From Roseitranquillus sediminis (GTDB lineage: Bacteria > Pseudomonadota > Alphaproteobacteria > Rhodobacterales > Rhodobacteraceae), in NCBI RefSeq assembly GCF_016918935.1, contig NZ_JAFFOB010000025.1:144330-208329 (forward strand): DNA of 64,000 nucleotides. Reading direction: 5' to 3'. How positions within the stretch are numbered: the first letter of the stretch is position 1; every line of letters starts with the position of its first letter. A program made the position numbers and the translations under genes. Below, piece by piece: positions 16,408 to 26,346 of this stretch. The notes under the pieces were generated by a model. It ran no database searches. It was not told where the DNA came from and worked only from the letters and a program-made list of their open reading frames with translations.

Positions 16408-18645
16408 CTACTCCGCGGCGACGGGCCTCGGCCTGGCGCGGTCCTCGCCGAGGATGGCGCGCAGCTCGGCCAGCAGCTCCGCGCGCCTGACGGGCTTCGT
16501 GAGGAAGGCCGTCATGCCGGCCTCGAAGCAGCGGCGCCGGTCTTCGTCGAATGCGTTGGCGGTCAGACCGACGATCGGGCACGGCGGCCCGACCTCCTGC
16601 CGCCGGATGGTACGGGTGGCCTCGAGCCCGTCCATCACCGGCATGGAGACGTCCATGAGGATCACGTCGAGCCTCTGCTCCGCGACCGCCTCGACCGCCT
16701 GCTTCCCGTCCTCGGCAAGGATGAGCTCGGCGCCGGTGTCGGCGAGGTAACGCGTGATGAGGAACATGTTGGTGCGATTGTCTTCCACGACGAGGATGCG
16801 GGTTCCGGCGAGGGCGCGGTCAGCATGAGCGGCGGGCACAGGCGCCGCGAGCTCGGGCGACGACTGGGCAGCAACCTGCATCGGCAGCCGCAGCGTGAAG
16901 GTGGAGCCGCGGCCCGGCGTGGAGCTGACGCCGATCTCGCCCCCCATCGCCTCCGCCAACTTGCGGGAGATCGACAGTCCGAGCCCGGTGCCCCCGAAGC
17001 GGCGCGCGACGTGCGCGTCGGCTTGGGTGAACGTCTCGAAAATAGCCTGCAGCCGTTCCGGCGCGATGCCGATCCCGGTGTCCTGGACCTCGAATGCGAC
17101 GGTGCCGTCAGCCTGCGCGTCGAGGCGGAGCGTCACGCCGCCGGTCTCGGTAAACTTCAGCGCGTTGCCGATCAGGTTCAGCAGGATCTGGCGCAGCCGT
17201 CCGGCATCGCCGCGCACCAGGCGCGGCAACGCGCCGGTGGTGGCGTCCACGAGGGTCAGTCCCTTGGCCGCGGCGACCGGCGCCATGACGCCCAGCGTCG
17301 AGCGCACCAGCTGGGGCAGGTCGAACGGCTCCTCCAGGATGTCGGCATGGCCCGCCTCCAGCCGCGTCGCCTCGAGGACGTCGTTGACGATCATGAGCAG
17401 TGCCTCTCCCGACTCGAGGATCATCTCGACGTAGGGCGCCTCCGGCGCGTCCCGCAGGCGCGTGCGCAGCAGGTCGGCGGTGCCGATGATGCCGTTCAGC
17501 GGCGTACGGATCTCGTGGCTCATGGTGGCGAGGAAGGTGGATTTGGCCTCGGCCGCCGCCTCGGCCGCCGCCTTTGCGGCCGCGAGCTCGCGCTCGCGCC
17601 GCTTGGCGTCCGTGATCTCGCGGGTGACGTTGACGTGCCCCAGGAGTGCGCCGTCGGCGTCGTTGAGCGTCGTGATGCTGCTCTCGACCCAGGTCGGCTC
17701 GACGCCGTCGCGTGCCAGCATGAGCTCGGCGCGGATCGACTGGCCTTTGCGGATTGCCGCCGCGAGGCGTTGACGTGCGTCGGGATCGTTCTCGGGGTCG
17801 GTGAAGATGGTACGCACCGGGCAGCCGATCAGCGCCTCCGGCGGGCGTCCGGCCAGCTCGGCGGCGGCCCGGTTCACCCACTCGACCCGACCGTCAGCGT
17901 CGCAGATGAGGATTGCGTCGCGGGCGACCCGCGCGACCACGGCCAGGCGCTGCGCCGCGCCCTCGCGCTCCTGCAGCTGTTCGTGCGCCCAGTGCAGCCG
18001 GGCCGACTCGCGCCGCAGCATCCGGGCGCCCCGATCCAGCATGCGGCTGTTGCGGGCGACGTCGCCGAGAAGCGAGGCAGCAACCAAGACGAAGAAGCCG
18101 AAGGCCACCGCGTCGTAGATCAGGCTCGTCGACAAGCCGTCGGTCCCGACCTCCCACGCGAAGAGGCCGACGAGCGTCGCCGCCCAGAGCGCGAGCTTGA
18201 TGGCGATCAGCCGGCGCGCGGCGTGCAGCATGAGGCCGGTGTCGAGAACGATGGCGGCGATCGCGACGAGCGTCATCACGCGGGCCTCGTCGCCCTGGAC
18301 CACCCAGAGGATCGAGATCGCGAGCGAGGTCACGACCGCGTCCATCCACGCCAGCGCCAGCACCATTCGCCGCACGCGCGGGAGGTTTGCACCGGCCAGT
18401 CCGGTGCGCGAGAGGCGACGGGCATACCAGGTGTCCGCCGCGTCGGACGCGCCGAGGAGCAGGGCGAGCAGACAGCCCGAGAACCAGTCGAAGAAGATGC
18501 CGTGCAGTATCGCCCCGACGACGATGAGTATGACCCGTTCCCGCGACCTCCGCATCCGCTCGCGCAGGTACAGCCCGATGCCGCGCTCCCCGGCGGTCGG
18601 GTGCTCCGTCAGGAGATCGGTGTCATGCGCTGAAGCTGACGTCAC
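16408..18645 (-). CDS. Membrane-bound PAS hybrid histidine kinase
   Basis: This 745-residue hybrid sensor has an N-terminal membrane module with about six hydrophobic helices (about 38-195). It is followed by a PAS domain (about 235-345; [20 protein letters not shown]), a coiled alanine-rich linker, a HisKA domain with phospho-acceptor His377 in [11 protein letters not shown], a HATPase_c domain ([24 protein letters not shown]) and a C-terminal receiver with acceptor Asp665 in [12 protein letters not shown] and KP at the end. No output domain or cognate regulator is adjacent, so phosphotransfer must go elsewhere. GTG 18645 has GAGG upstream; TTG 18666 is the alternative. It lies between pncB and pncA. 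Confidence 0.9.
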   Translation of the reverse strand: MTSASAHDTDLLTEHPTAGERGIGLYLRERMRRSRERVILIVVGAILHGIFFDWFSGCLLALLLGASDAADTWYARRLSRTGLAGANLPRVRRMVLALAWMDAVVTSLAISILWVVQGDEARVMTLVAIAAIVLDTGLMLHAARRLIAIKLALWAATLVGLFAWEVGTDGLSTSLIYDAVAFGFFVLVAASLLGDVARNSRMLDRGARMLRRESARLHWAHEQLQEREGAAQRLAVVARVARDAILICDADGRVEWVNRAAAELAGRPPEALIGCPVRTIFTDPENDPDARQRLAAAIRKGQSIRAELMLARDGVEPTWVESSITTLNDADGALLGHVNVTREITDAKRRERELAAAKAAAEAAAEAKSTFLATMSHEIRTPLNGIIGTADLLRTRLRDAPEAPYVEMILESGEALLMIVNDVLEATRLEAGHADILEEPFDLPQLVRSTLGVMAPVAAAKGLTLVDATTGALPRLVRGDAGRLRQILLNLIGNALKFTETGGVTLRLDAQADGTVAFEVQDTGIGIAPERLQAIFETFTQADAHVARRFGGTGLGLSISRKLAEAMGGEIGVSSTPGRGSTFTLRLPMQVAAQSSPELAAPVPAAHADRALAGTRILVVEDNRTNMFLITRYLADTGAELILAEDGKQAVEAVAEQRLDVILMDVSMPVMDGLEATRTIRRQEVGPPCPIVGLTANAFDEDRRRCFEAGMTAFLTKPVRRAELLAELRAILGEDRARPRPVAAE

Positions 18646-18704
18646 GGCGGCCTCGTTGCTCGGCAAGCGCCATCTGCGCCCGCAAGACTTGGGAATCGGT
18701 TAAG

Positions 18705-19310
18705 CTACGCCAGTGTAACGCCCGCGCGGCGCATGTCCGCTCGTGCAGTCCTCAGGGAGCCTGCGAGATCGATCCCTCGGCAGGCGTCCTCGACAACGGT
18801 GGTGCGAAAGCCGAGCCGGGCGGCGTCGAGCGCCGAGAAGGCGACGCAGAAGTCGGTGGCCAGCCCGGCGAGGACGAGCGTGTCGACACCACGGGCGCGG
18901 AGGTAGCCCTCGAGCCCCGTCGGCGTCCGGTGGTCGTTCTCGAAGAAGGCGGAGTAGCTGTCGACATCGCGGCGAAAGCCCTTGCGCACGATGGTCTGCG
19001 CCCGGTCGACGCGCAGGTCGGGGTGGAATTCGGCGCCGTGGGAGCCGATCGCGCAATGATCGGGCCAGAGGACTTGGCTGCCGTAGGGCATCTCGATGCT
19101 CTCGAAAGGCGCGCGGCCCTGATGTTGCGAGGCGAAGGAGTGATGCTCGGCCGGGTGCCAGTCCTGCGTGAGCACGCGCACCGCGAATTCGTCCAGCATC
19201 GCGTTGATCGGGCGGATCACCGCGTCGCCGTCGGTCACGGCGAGGGCGCCGCCAGGGCAGAAGTCGTTCTGCACGTCGATGACGATGAGCGCTTCGTTCT
19301 CGGACCGCAT
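18705..19310 (-). CDS. pncA: Nicotinamidase (bifunctional nicotinamidase/pyrazinamidase)
   Basis: PncA deamidates nicotinamide to nicotinate. This 201-residue isochorismatase-fold protein has catalytic Asp in IVIDVQNDFCPGG, the metal-binding histidines in TQDWHPAEHHSFASQH, a lysine in IVRKGF, and the nucleophile cysteine in GLATDFCVAFSALDA. ATG 19310 is preceded by GGAG. It supplies the PncB substrate, so pncA and pncB form a salvage pathway around the hybrid kinase gene. Confidence 0.93.
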   Translation of the reverse strand: MRSENEALIVIDVQNDFCPGGALAVTDGDAVIRPINAMLDEFAVRVLTQDWHPAEHHSFASQHQGRAPFESIEMPYGSQVLWPDHCAIGSHGAEFHPDLRVDRAQTIVRKGFRRDVDSYSAFFENDHRTPTGLEGYLRARGVDTLVLAGLATDFCVAFSALDAARLGFRTTVVEDACRGIDLAGSLRTARADMRRAGVTLA

Positions 19311-19391
19311 GGGATATCTCCGCTCCGTCACGGGCGCGACCGCCCTGCCCCCGTTCTTGCGGTCGCTGCGGAGCCGGTCAAGGCGCAGGCT

Positions 19392-19847
19392 TCAGCCAAG
19401 CGGCAGTCCGGCGTCGTCCTTGAGCGTCCTCAGCACGATCTCGGAGCGCACCTGCGCCACCTGCGGGTGCGGCAGGAGCCGGGTGTGGATCAGGTCGGCG
19501 AAGGCCTCGAGGCTGCGGACATGCACGTCGAGGATGTAGTCGGCGTCGCCCGAGACCGAGTGCGCGGCGCGGATCTGGTCGTGCTCGGCGAGGAAGCGGG
19601 CGAAGGCCGCCTCCTGCTCCTGCCCGTGGGTGCGCAGGTTCACGCGGATGATCGCGCGGAGGCCGAAGCCCAGCGCCGCGGGGTCGAGCCGGGCGCGGTA
19701 GCCCGCGATGACGCCGGACGCCTCGAGCGCAGCGCGCCGGCGCGAGCATTGAGAGGCGGAGAGGCCGACCGCCTCAGCCAAGGCGGCGTTGGTCATGCTG
19801 CCGTCGGTCTGGAGCGCACGCAGGAGGGCGAGGTCGAACCTGTCCAT
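19392..19847 (-). CDS. Lrp/AsnC-family transcriptional regulator
   Basis: This 151-residue regulator has an N-terminal winged helix (DRFDLALLRALQTDGSMTNAALAEAVGLSASQ, cut here by family boundaries at about residue 60) and a C-terminal RAM ligand-sensing domain (VSGDADYILDVHVRSLEAF). It is divergent from hpd, an arrangement common in alphaproteobacteria, which suggests it senses an aromatic amino acid and controls tyrosine catabolism. The 134-bp shared region must hold both promoters and its operator. Confidence 0.9.
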   Translation of the reverse strand: MDRFDLALLRALQTDGSMTNAALAEAVGLSASQCSRRRAALEASGVIAGYRARLDPAALGFGLRAIIRVNLRTHGQEQEAAFARFLAEHDQIRAAHSVSGDADYILDVHVRSLEAFADLIHTRLLPHPQVAQVRSEIVLRTLKDDAGLPLG

Positions 19848-19981
19848 GCGCGGAGCGTGCGACAAAGGGCGCGCGGGCGCAAGAAGCGCGCGGCGGCGGC
19901 CTGGAGCCCGGCCGCTTTGCAACCTCCTTGCGCAGCGAGGGTTCTATGATGCGAGCGACAGATTCCGGGAGGAGGACCGAC

Positions 19982-21097
<1,116 letters not shown>

Positions 21098-21104
21098 CGC
21101 AGGC

Positions 21105-21476
21105 GTGACCTGGACCGACTATTCCAGCGCGCCGGAGGTCGGCACGCCCATCTGCGCCCGCGCGGCGGTGCGCGGCGCGCTGGCGGTTGCGGTCGAGACG
21201 GCTAGTGGCGCTTTCCCGCTCCTGCTGGTCGAGACCGCCGCCGGAGTTCGTGCCTATGTCAACGCCTGCCCCCACCAGTACCTGCCGCTCGACCACCGCG
21301 GGCCGCAGGTGCTGAGCATCGACGGACGGCGGCTGACCTGCAGCAACCACGAAGCGCAGTTCGATGCGGAAAGCGGCGAGGGCGTGGCGGGTCACGGCCT
21401 CGGCTGCCACCTCGATGCGGTGCCGGTGCACGAGGCGGACGGGATGCTGCGGATCGGCGCTGGGCCACAGGCTTGA
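21105..21476 (+). CDS. Rieske [2Fe-2S] ferredoxin-like protein
   Basis: This 123-residue soluble Rieske protein has cluster ligands in CPHQYLPLDH and TCSNHEAQF, that is C-x-H-x(18)-C-x2-H. Such small Rieske proteins feed electrons to oxygenases or serve as stand-alone redox proteins. The GTG start is 7 bp after hpd, so it is in that operon and may act in aromatic catabolism (inference). No signal peptide or membrane segment is visible. Confidence 0.85.
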   Translation: MTWTDYSSAPEVGTPICARAAVRGALAVAVETASGAFPLLLVETAAGVRAYVNACPHQYLPLDHRGPQVLSIDGRRLTCSNHEAQFDAESGEGVAGHGLGCHLDAVPVHEADGMLRIGAGPQA

Positions 21477-21542
21477 TCCATGTCAGGGGCAGGACGCGCC
21501 GCGACGGCTAGCGTCCCGGTGACAGGTTGCGACAGGAGAGCG

Positions 21543-21782
21543 ATGTCCATGTCCCACACGCCCCACGAGCTCGCCGAGGAGTTTCCCGGCAAGGCCGACG
21601 CGATCCACCGCCTGCGCGAGGAGGACGGCCACTTTCGCAAGCTCTGCGACGAGTATCACGAGGTGAACCGCGCCGTGCACCGCGCCGAAACGAATGCGGA
21701 GCCGACGGACCAGTTCCATGAGGAGGAGCTGCGGAAGCGCCGCCTGAACCTCAAGGACCAGATCGGGAAGCGGATCGAGTGA
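21543..21782 (+). CDS. DUF465 (YdcH-like) small protein
   Basis: This 79-residue, highly charged helical protein has the DUF465 pattern HRLREEDGHFRKLCDEYHEVNRAVHRAE followed by EEELRKRRLNLKDQIGKRI, predicted to form a helical hairpin. The function is unknown. ATG 21543 has AGGAGA 6 nt upstream; the next in-frame ATG is two codons later. Confidence 0.85.
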   Translation: MSMSHTPHELAEEFPGKADAIHRLREEDGHFRKLCDEYHEVNRAVHRAETNAEPTDQFHEEELRKRRLNLKDQIGKRIE

Positions 21783-21787
21783 CACGG

Positions 21788-21817
21788 TTGGCGACGATCG
21801 CGTCGACGCGCTAGGAT
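21788..21817 (+). promoter_or_regulatory. Promoter of cutA
   Basis: TTGGCG at 21788-21793 and TAGGAT at 21812-21817 are 18 bp apart. The -10 ends 7 nt before ATG 21825 and no Shine-Dalgarno is present, so cutA mRNA is probably leaderless or nearly so. Confidence 0.4.
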
Positions 21818-21824
21818 TTGCGGT

Positions 21825-22145
21825 ATGCGGATCGTCGTGCTTATGACCAATTGTCCCGACGCCGCCTCGGCTCGGCGGATCGCCGAGGCGCTGATCGCCG
21901 AGCGGCTCGTCGCCTGCGCCAACCTCCAGCCGGAGATCGAGAGCGCGTACCACTGGAAGGGCGAGGTGGCGCGCGAGCCCGAGCGGCCGCTGCTGCTCAA
22001 GACGCGTGCCGCGCTCTGGGAGCGTGCCGCCGCCCGCATCCGCGAGCTACATCCCTACGAAACGCCGGCGGTCCTCGGCACCGTGCCGGACTTCGTGACC
22101 GAGGACTACGCGGCGTGGGTGGAGGCCGAAACGCTCGAACCCTGA
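21825..22145 (+). CDS. cutA: CutA divalent-cation tolerance protein
   Basis: This 106-residue trimeric ferredoxin-like protein has all CutA hallmarks: ARRIAEALIAERLVACANL, SAYHWKGEV, LLKTRAALWE and HPYETPAVLG. The name comes from copper tolerance, but the cellular role remains debated. Its gene appears leaderless, and transcription probably runs toward the hairpin at 22300-22331. Confidence 0.95.
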   Translation: MRIVVLMTNCPDAASARRIAEALIAERLVACANLQPEIESAYHWKGEVAREPERPLLLKTRAALWERAAARIRELHPYETPAVLGTVPDFVTEDYAAWVEAETLEP

Positions 22146-22195
22146 GCCGATTATCGCCCGGTCAACAAAGCGACTCGACTTGTTCCTGCTTTGTG

Positions 22196-22224
22196 CTTGC
22201 GCCGTGCGGCGCCTGCGGCTATCT
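22196..22224 (+). promoter_or_regulatory. Promoter of a candidate small RNA
   Basis: CTTGCG at 22196-22201 and CTATCT at 22219-22224 are separated by exactly 17 bp, the common alphaproteobacterial sigma70 pattern. No ORF follows; a strong terminator lies about 105 bp downstream. Confidence 0.5.
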
Positions 22225-22230
22225 GCCCGG

Positions 22231-22338
22231 CCATCGGGCCAGGACGGCCGGATCCCAGAGTTTCGAACGCGTGCGGTGCTGAGGGTGCACGTGGGGTGGC
22301 AGGGGGTTCCGGTGGGGTCCGGAACCCCCTGTTCGTTT
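22231..22338 (+). ncRNA. Candidate small RNA of about 108 nt
   Basis: This lies between a good promoter (22196-22224) and a strong intrinsic hairpin (22300-22331), in the gap between convergent cutA and the EVE gene. Possible folds include GCCCG/CGGGC (22225-22229 with 22235-22239, at the 5' edge) and CGTGC/GCACG (22270-22274 with 22287-22291). It lacks the conserved core of SRP RNA, 6S RNA, tmRNA and RNase P RNA. The start is inferred from the promoter spacing. Confidence 0.4.
22300..22338 (+). terminator. Strong intrinsic terminator
   Basis: CAGGGGGTTCCGG (22300-22312) pairs perfectly over 13 bp with CCGGAACCCCCTG (22319-22331) around a 6-nt loop, followed by TTCGTTT. It ends just before the EVE stop codon on the opposite strand and may serve both directions. 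Confidence 0.8.
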
Positions 22339-22757
22339 CAGCGCCCGAGCCCGCCCAGTTCGCGCACTATGCGCCACTCGTCCTCCGTCACCGGCTGCAC
22401 CGAGAGGCGGGTGTTGTTGACCAGCACCATGTCGGCGAGGCGGGAGTCGGTCTTGCACATCTCGAGCGTGACGGGCGTGGGCACCGGCTCGACCGCGCGG
22501 ATGTCGACGCACTCCCAGCGCGGATCGTCAGTCTTGCTGTCGGGATGGGCCTCGGCGATGACCTCGACCACGCCGACGACGGCCTTCTCGCTCTGCGAGT
22601 GGTAGAAGAAGCCGAGGTCGCCCACCGACATCTCGCGCATCATGTTGCGCGCCTGGTAATTGCGGACGCCGTCCCATTCCTCGCCTGCGTCGCCGCGCGC
22701 GACCTGGTCGTCCCAGCTCCAGGTCGACGGCTCGGACTTGAACAGCCAGTAGCGCAT
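22338..22757 (-). CDS. EVE domain protein
   Basis: This 139-residue single-domain protein of the PUA-like EVE family starts MRYWLFKSEPSTWSWDDQVA and contains WDGVRNYQARNMMREMSVGD and GFFYHSQSEKAVVGVVEV. EVE domains recognise modified bases in DNA or RNA, and stand-alone bacterial members have been linked to tRNA handling. It lies 11 bp downstream of tsaD on the same strand, so the two are probably co-transcribed. Confidence 0.93.
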   Translation of the reverse strand: MRYWLFKSEPSTWSWDDQVARGDAGEEWDGVRNYQARNMMREMSVGDLGFFYHSQSEKAVVGVVEVIAEAHPDSKTDDPRWECVDIRAVEPVPTPVTLEMCKTDSRLADMVLVNNTRLSVQPVTEDEWRIVRELGGLGR

Positions 22758-22768
22758 CCCTCGTCTCC

Positions 22769-23848
22769 TTACCCCTTGGCACCCTTGCGGCCGGAACCCA
22801 CGAGAGCCGGCGCGGCCGTGTCGAGCGGCCAGCGCGGGCGGGCGCCCAGCGTCATGTCGTCGGCGTGGCCGGCGGCGAAGAGCTCGACGCCCGCCCAGGC
22901 GATCATCGCCGCATTGTCGGTGCAGAGCGCGAGCGGCGGCGCCACGTAGCGCAGGCCGGCCTCGTGCGCCGCCCGCTGCAGTCCGGCGCGCAGCGTGGCG
23001 TTGGCCGCCACGCCCCCCGCGACCGCGAAGGCGGTGACGTCCGAAATGGCCATCGCGCGGCGTGCCTTCTCCACCAGCACCTCCGTCACCGCGGCCTGGA
23101 AGCCGGCGCAGAGGTCGGCGCGGTCCTGCCACGTGAGGCCGCTCTCGCGCCCGACGCACTCGTCCCGCGCCCGCAGCAGCGCGGTCTTGAGCCCGGAGAA
23201 CGACAGGTCGCATCCGGGCCGGTCGAGGAGCGGCCGCGGGAAGGCGAAGCGCGCCGCGTCGCCGCCCAGCGCCTCGGCCTCCACCGCCGGGCCGCCGGGC
23301 TGGCCGAGGCCGAGCAGGCGCGCGGTCTTGTCGAAGGCTTCGCCCGGCGCGTCGTCGATGGTGCCGCCGAGCCGCGCGAAGCGGTTGGCTGCCTCGACGC
23401 GCAGGAACTGGCAGTGGCCGCCGGAGGCGAGCAGCATGAGGTAAGGATAAGCCAGCGCGTCCGTCAGTCGCGGCGTCAGCGCGTGCCCCGCCAGGTGGTT
23501 GACGCCGACGAGCGGCAGGCCCGCGCCCGCCGCGATGCCCTTGGCGCACATCACTCCGGCCAGCACTCCACCGATCAGTCCCGGACCCGCGGTGACCGCC
23601 ACGGCGGCGAGGTCGCGGAGCCCCAGCCCGGCCTCAGCCAGCGCGCGCTCGACGGCGGCGTCGAGCTTCTCGGCATGGGCGCGGGCGGCGAGCTCGGGAA
23701 CAACCCCGCCGAATCCCTCGTGCAGGTCGGTCTGCCCCACCACGACGGAGGAGAGGATGGTGCGGTCGCTCAGCACCACGGCGGCGGCGGTGTCGTCGCA
23801 GCTGCTCTCGATCCCGAGGATCGCGAAGGGTGCCTCTGGAGGGGTCAT
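22769..23848 (-). CDS. tsaD: tRNA N6-adenosine threonylcarbamoyltransferase TsaD
   Basis: TsaD transfers threonylcarbamoyl to A37 of ANN-decoding tRNAs together with TsaB and TsaE. The 359-residue ASKHA-fold protein has [12 protein letters not shown] at the N-terminus, the metal ligands in [21 protein letters not shown], and [13 protein letters not shown] 23848 is chosen from homology. The divergent neighbour is hemD, 76 bp away. gpsA, often next to tsaD in Rhodobacterales, is missing here. Confidence 0.95.
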   Translation of the reverse strand: MTPPEAPFAILGIESSCDDTAAAVVLSDRTILSSVVVGQTDLHEGFGGVVPELAARAHAEKLDAAVERALAEAGLGLRDLAAVAVTAGPGLIGGVLAGVMCAKGIAAGAGLPLVGVNHLAGHALTPRLTDALAYPYLMLLASGGHCQFLRVEAANRFARLGGTIDDAPGEAFDKTARLLGLGQPGGPAVEAEALGGDAARFAFPRPLLDRPGCDLSFSGLKTALLRARDECVGRESGLTWQDRADLCAGFQAAVTEVLVEKARRAMAISDVTAFAVAGGVAANATLRAGLQRAAHEAGLRYVAPPLALCTDNAAMIAWAGVELFAAGHADDMTLGARPRWPLDTAAPALVGSGRKGAKG

Positions 23849-23924
23849 GCGTCCCGGCCGTTGCCGCCAATCCGGCCGGCAGGTAACACCCGGCCCGTGG
23901 CGGGACAATCCCGAGGGAGGGCGG

Positions 23925-24605
23925 ATGGCGCCGACGCTCTTGCTGACGCGGCCGCGGGAGGCCTCCCTGCGGTTCCTGAAGGACTTGTCGGCGCGGCGCG
24001 GCGCCGCGCCGGCCGCCGTGCTGTCGCCGGTACTGGAGATTCGCCTGCTGCGCCCCCGGCTCGTGCGGCGATATGCGACGCTGATCCTGACCTCGCGGAA
24101 CGGCCTGGCAGGCGGCGCATTCGGCGCGCGTCGGGCCTTCTGCGTCGGAGACGGGACGGCCGAGATGGCGGGGCGGGCCGGACTGGAGGCGTTATCGGCC
24201 GACGGCGACGTCGAGGCGCTGATCCGGCTGATCCGCGAAACGGCGGCGGACGGGCCGCTGCTCCACCTCAGGGGCGCGCACGCCGCGGGCGATCTCGTGG
24301 CGCGGCTGCGTGCGGCGGGGCTCGATGCGGACGAGGCGGTGGCCTACGACCAGGCGGCGCTGCCACTGACGCGGGCAGCCACCGATCTGCTGGCAGGCAG
24401 CGAGCCGGTGCTGCTGCCCCTCTTTTCGCCACGGTCGGCGGCGCTGGTGGCGGCGCAGGCCGAGATCCGGGCGCCACTGCACCTCGTGGCGATGAGCGCG
24501 AACGTAGCGGAAGCCTGGGGCCGTCCGGCGGAACAGGTCACCGTGGCCCCGCGTCCCACGGCCGAGGACATGCTCGCAGCAGTGGCCGCCGGGCTCGCCG
24601 GTTGA
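23925..24605 (+). CDS. hemD: Uroporphyrinogen-III synthase
   Basis: HemD cyclises hydroxymethylbilane to uroporphyrinogen III in haem biosynthesis. The 226-residue product has the two-lobed HemD pattern with [36 protein letters not shown] and [13 protein letters not shown]. Sequence conservation in this family is low, so context (mitofilin-like and hemY genes directly downstream) supports the call. GGAGGG precedes ATG 23925. hemC, often just upstream, is not here. Confidence 0.88.
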   Translation: MAPTLLLTRPREASLRFLKDLSARRGAAPAAVLSPVLEIRLLRPRLVRRYATLILTSRNGLAGGAFGARRAFCVGDGTAEMAGRAGLEALSADGDVEALIRLIRETAADGPLLHLRGAHAAGDLVARLRAAGLDADEAVAYDQAALPLTRAATDLLAGSEPVLLPLFSPRSAALVAAQAEIRAPLHLVAMSANVAEAWGRPAEQVTVAPRPTAEDMLAAVAAGLAG

Positions 24606-24692
24606 GCCACCCGCGCCTTGTTGAGCGGGAGGGGGCGGGCTAAGCTTTGGCAGGACGCCCGAAACGCGGGTTGCATTGGGGAAGGCGCGACG

Positions 24693-26336
24693 GTGGCGAC
24701 ATCACGGCGGCAGGACAGGACGAAGCGGCAGCCGGGCAAGACGGACGAAGGTGCCACTCATCCCGGCACCGTGACCGACGGCACCGCCCCGGACGGGACG
24801 CCGAAGGCGGGCTCCATCGGCGAACCGGGCAGTGCTGACGTTCGCGACGAAGCCACCTCGCCCGATGCGGCGACGGAGGCTGCTGGGCCTGCCGCGCCCC
24901 CTTCCGGCGCGCTGAAGCCCGCGGACGCCGCGGCGGAGCCTGCGGCCGGCGAACCGGACGCCGCGGATCGGCCGGAGCGGGATTGGCCGGCGGACGAGGC
25001 TTCCGTGGCCGACGCCATGGCGGATGCGCCCGGAACGCCCGAGGACGAGACGCTGGCGGCGGAGGAGGCTCGCGCGGCGGAGGAGGGAAGCAGTGCGCCG
25101 CCGGCCGGGACTTTGGCCGGACCGCCGCTGCCGGGCGCCGCGCATGGCGGCACCGAGGAGCGGTCGGGGCACGAGGGCGTCGCCACGTCGGCCGCGGCAG
25201 GTGCTCCCCGTCACCGGGCGGAGGAGCCTGCGCGGCGGTCCGGCGGCGGCGGTCTGCTGATGGGGTTCCTCGGTGTCCTGGTGGGCGCGCTCGTGGTCTG
25301 GTTCGTCCTGCAGGAGATGCCGCGCGACGCCGACCCGGAGATCGCGACGGCCATCGAGGGGCAGTCGACGCGCCTGCAGGAGCAGGAGCAGCGGCTCGCC
25401 GGGCTGGAAGGCGACCTCACGTCGCTGAACGAGGCGCTGAGTTCGGGCGACACGACCGAGGCGCTGGAGGCATTGCGGACGGACGCGGAGGGACGCTTCG
25501 GCGGTCTGACCGAGACGCTGGAGACGATGGCCGGGCGGCTCGACGCGATCGAGACCCAGCTGGCGGAGACGGACGAGCGGCTGGCGGCGCTGGAGGCGCG
25601 GCCGGTGGTGGATCCCGACGCGGCGGCCGAGCTTCTGCAGTCCGAGATCGAGGATCTGCGCCAGCAGGTGGCCGAGGCGACTGCGGCGGCGCAGGGCCAG
25701 GTCGACCAGGCGACGCAGGGCGCGCAGTCCGAGGTCGAGGCGATGCGCCAGGAGCTGCAGCAGGCGGCCGAGGCAGCGCGGGCCGAGCTCGCCGCCGCCG
25801 AGCAGCGCGCGGCAGCGCTCGAGGAGGAGGCGCTGGCCACCGCCCGCATCGCCGAGGCGCGGGCGGCGCTGCGCCAGGTGCAGGCGGCGCTCGACGCCGG
25901 CACGCCCTATGTCGAACCGCTCGAAACGCTGCGCGCGGCGACGGACCTTGCGATGCCGGGCGAGCTGATCGACCCGGCCGATACCGGCGTCCCGACGCTG
26001 GCCGAGCTGAGGCAGACCTATCCTGACGCGGCGCGTTCGGCTCTGGCGGCGACCTCTGTTGCCACGACGCAGGGCGATCCGGGGGAGCGATTCCTGTCGT
26101 TCCTGCGAACCCAGACGCAGGCCCGCTCGCTCGCCCCGCGCGAGGGCGACGACCCCGACGCGATCCTGTCGCGGGCGGAAGCGGCACTGGAGGCGGGCGA
26201 GCTGCAGACGGCGCTCGACGAGCTCGCGGCGCTGCCCGAGGACGGCCTTGCGGCGATGCAGGAATGGCTGTCGACCGCGCGGTTGCGCGCGCAGGCCATT
26301 GGTGCGGCGCAGTCGGTCGAACAGACCCTGAATTGA
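24693..26336 (+). CDS. Mitofilin/Mic60-like inner-membrane protein
   Basis: This 547-residue protein has a long Pro/Ala/Glu-rich cytoplasmic N-terminus (about 1-185), one transmembrane helix (LLMGFLGVLVGALVVWFVL), and a long periplasmic coiled coil rich in Glu/Ala/Gln (about 215-410), followed by a C-terminal helical mitofilin-like domain ending GAAQSVEQTL. Alphaproteobacterial homologues shape intracytoplasmic membranes and lie next to hem genes, as here. GTG 24693 is chosen because GGGGAAGG lies upstream and a TTG 75 bp earlier has no signal. hemY follows after 10 bp. Confidence 0.82.
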   Translation: MATSRRQDRTKRQPGKTDEGATHPGTVTDGTAPDGTPKAGSIGEPGSADVRDEATSPDAATEAAGPAAPPSGALKPADAAAEPAAGEPDAADRPERDWPADEASVADAMADAPGTPEDETLAAEEARAAEEGSSAPPAGTLAGPPLPGAAHGGTEERSGHEGVATSAAAGAPRHRAEEPARRSGGGGLLMGFLGVLVGALVVWFVLQEMPRDADPEIATAIEGQSTRLQEQEQRLAGLEGDLTSLNEALSSGDTTEALEALRTDAEGRFGGLTETLETMAGRLDAIETQLAETDERLAALEARPVVDPDAAAELLQSEIEDLRQQVAEATAAAQGQVDQATQGAQSEVEAMRQELQQAAEAARAELAAAEQRAAALEEEALATARIAEARAALRQVQAALDAGTPYVEPLETLRAATDLAMPGELIDPADTGVPTLAELRQTYPDAARSALAATSVATTQGDPGERFLSFLRTQTQARSLAPREGDDPDAILSRAEAALEAGELQTALDELAALPEDGLAAMQEWLSTARLRAQAIGAAQSVEQTLN

Positions 26337-26346
26337 GGTTGCCGCG

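Noticed and set aside
22231-22338. Candidate RNA as SRP (4.5S) RNA
   Set aside because: The GGAAGGAAGCAGCC-type core is absent; the TCCGGAACC in the terminator stem is only a chance resemblance.
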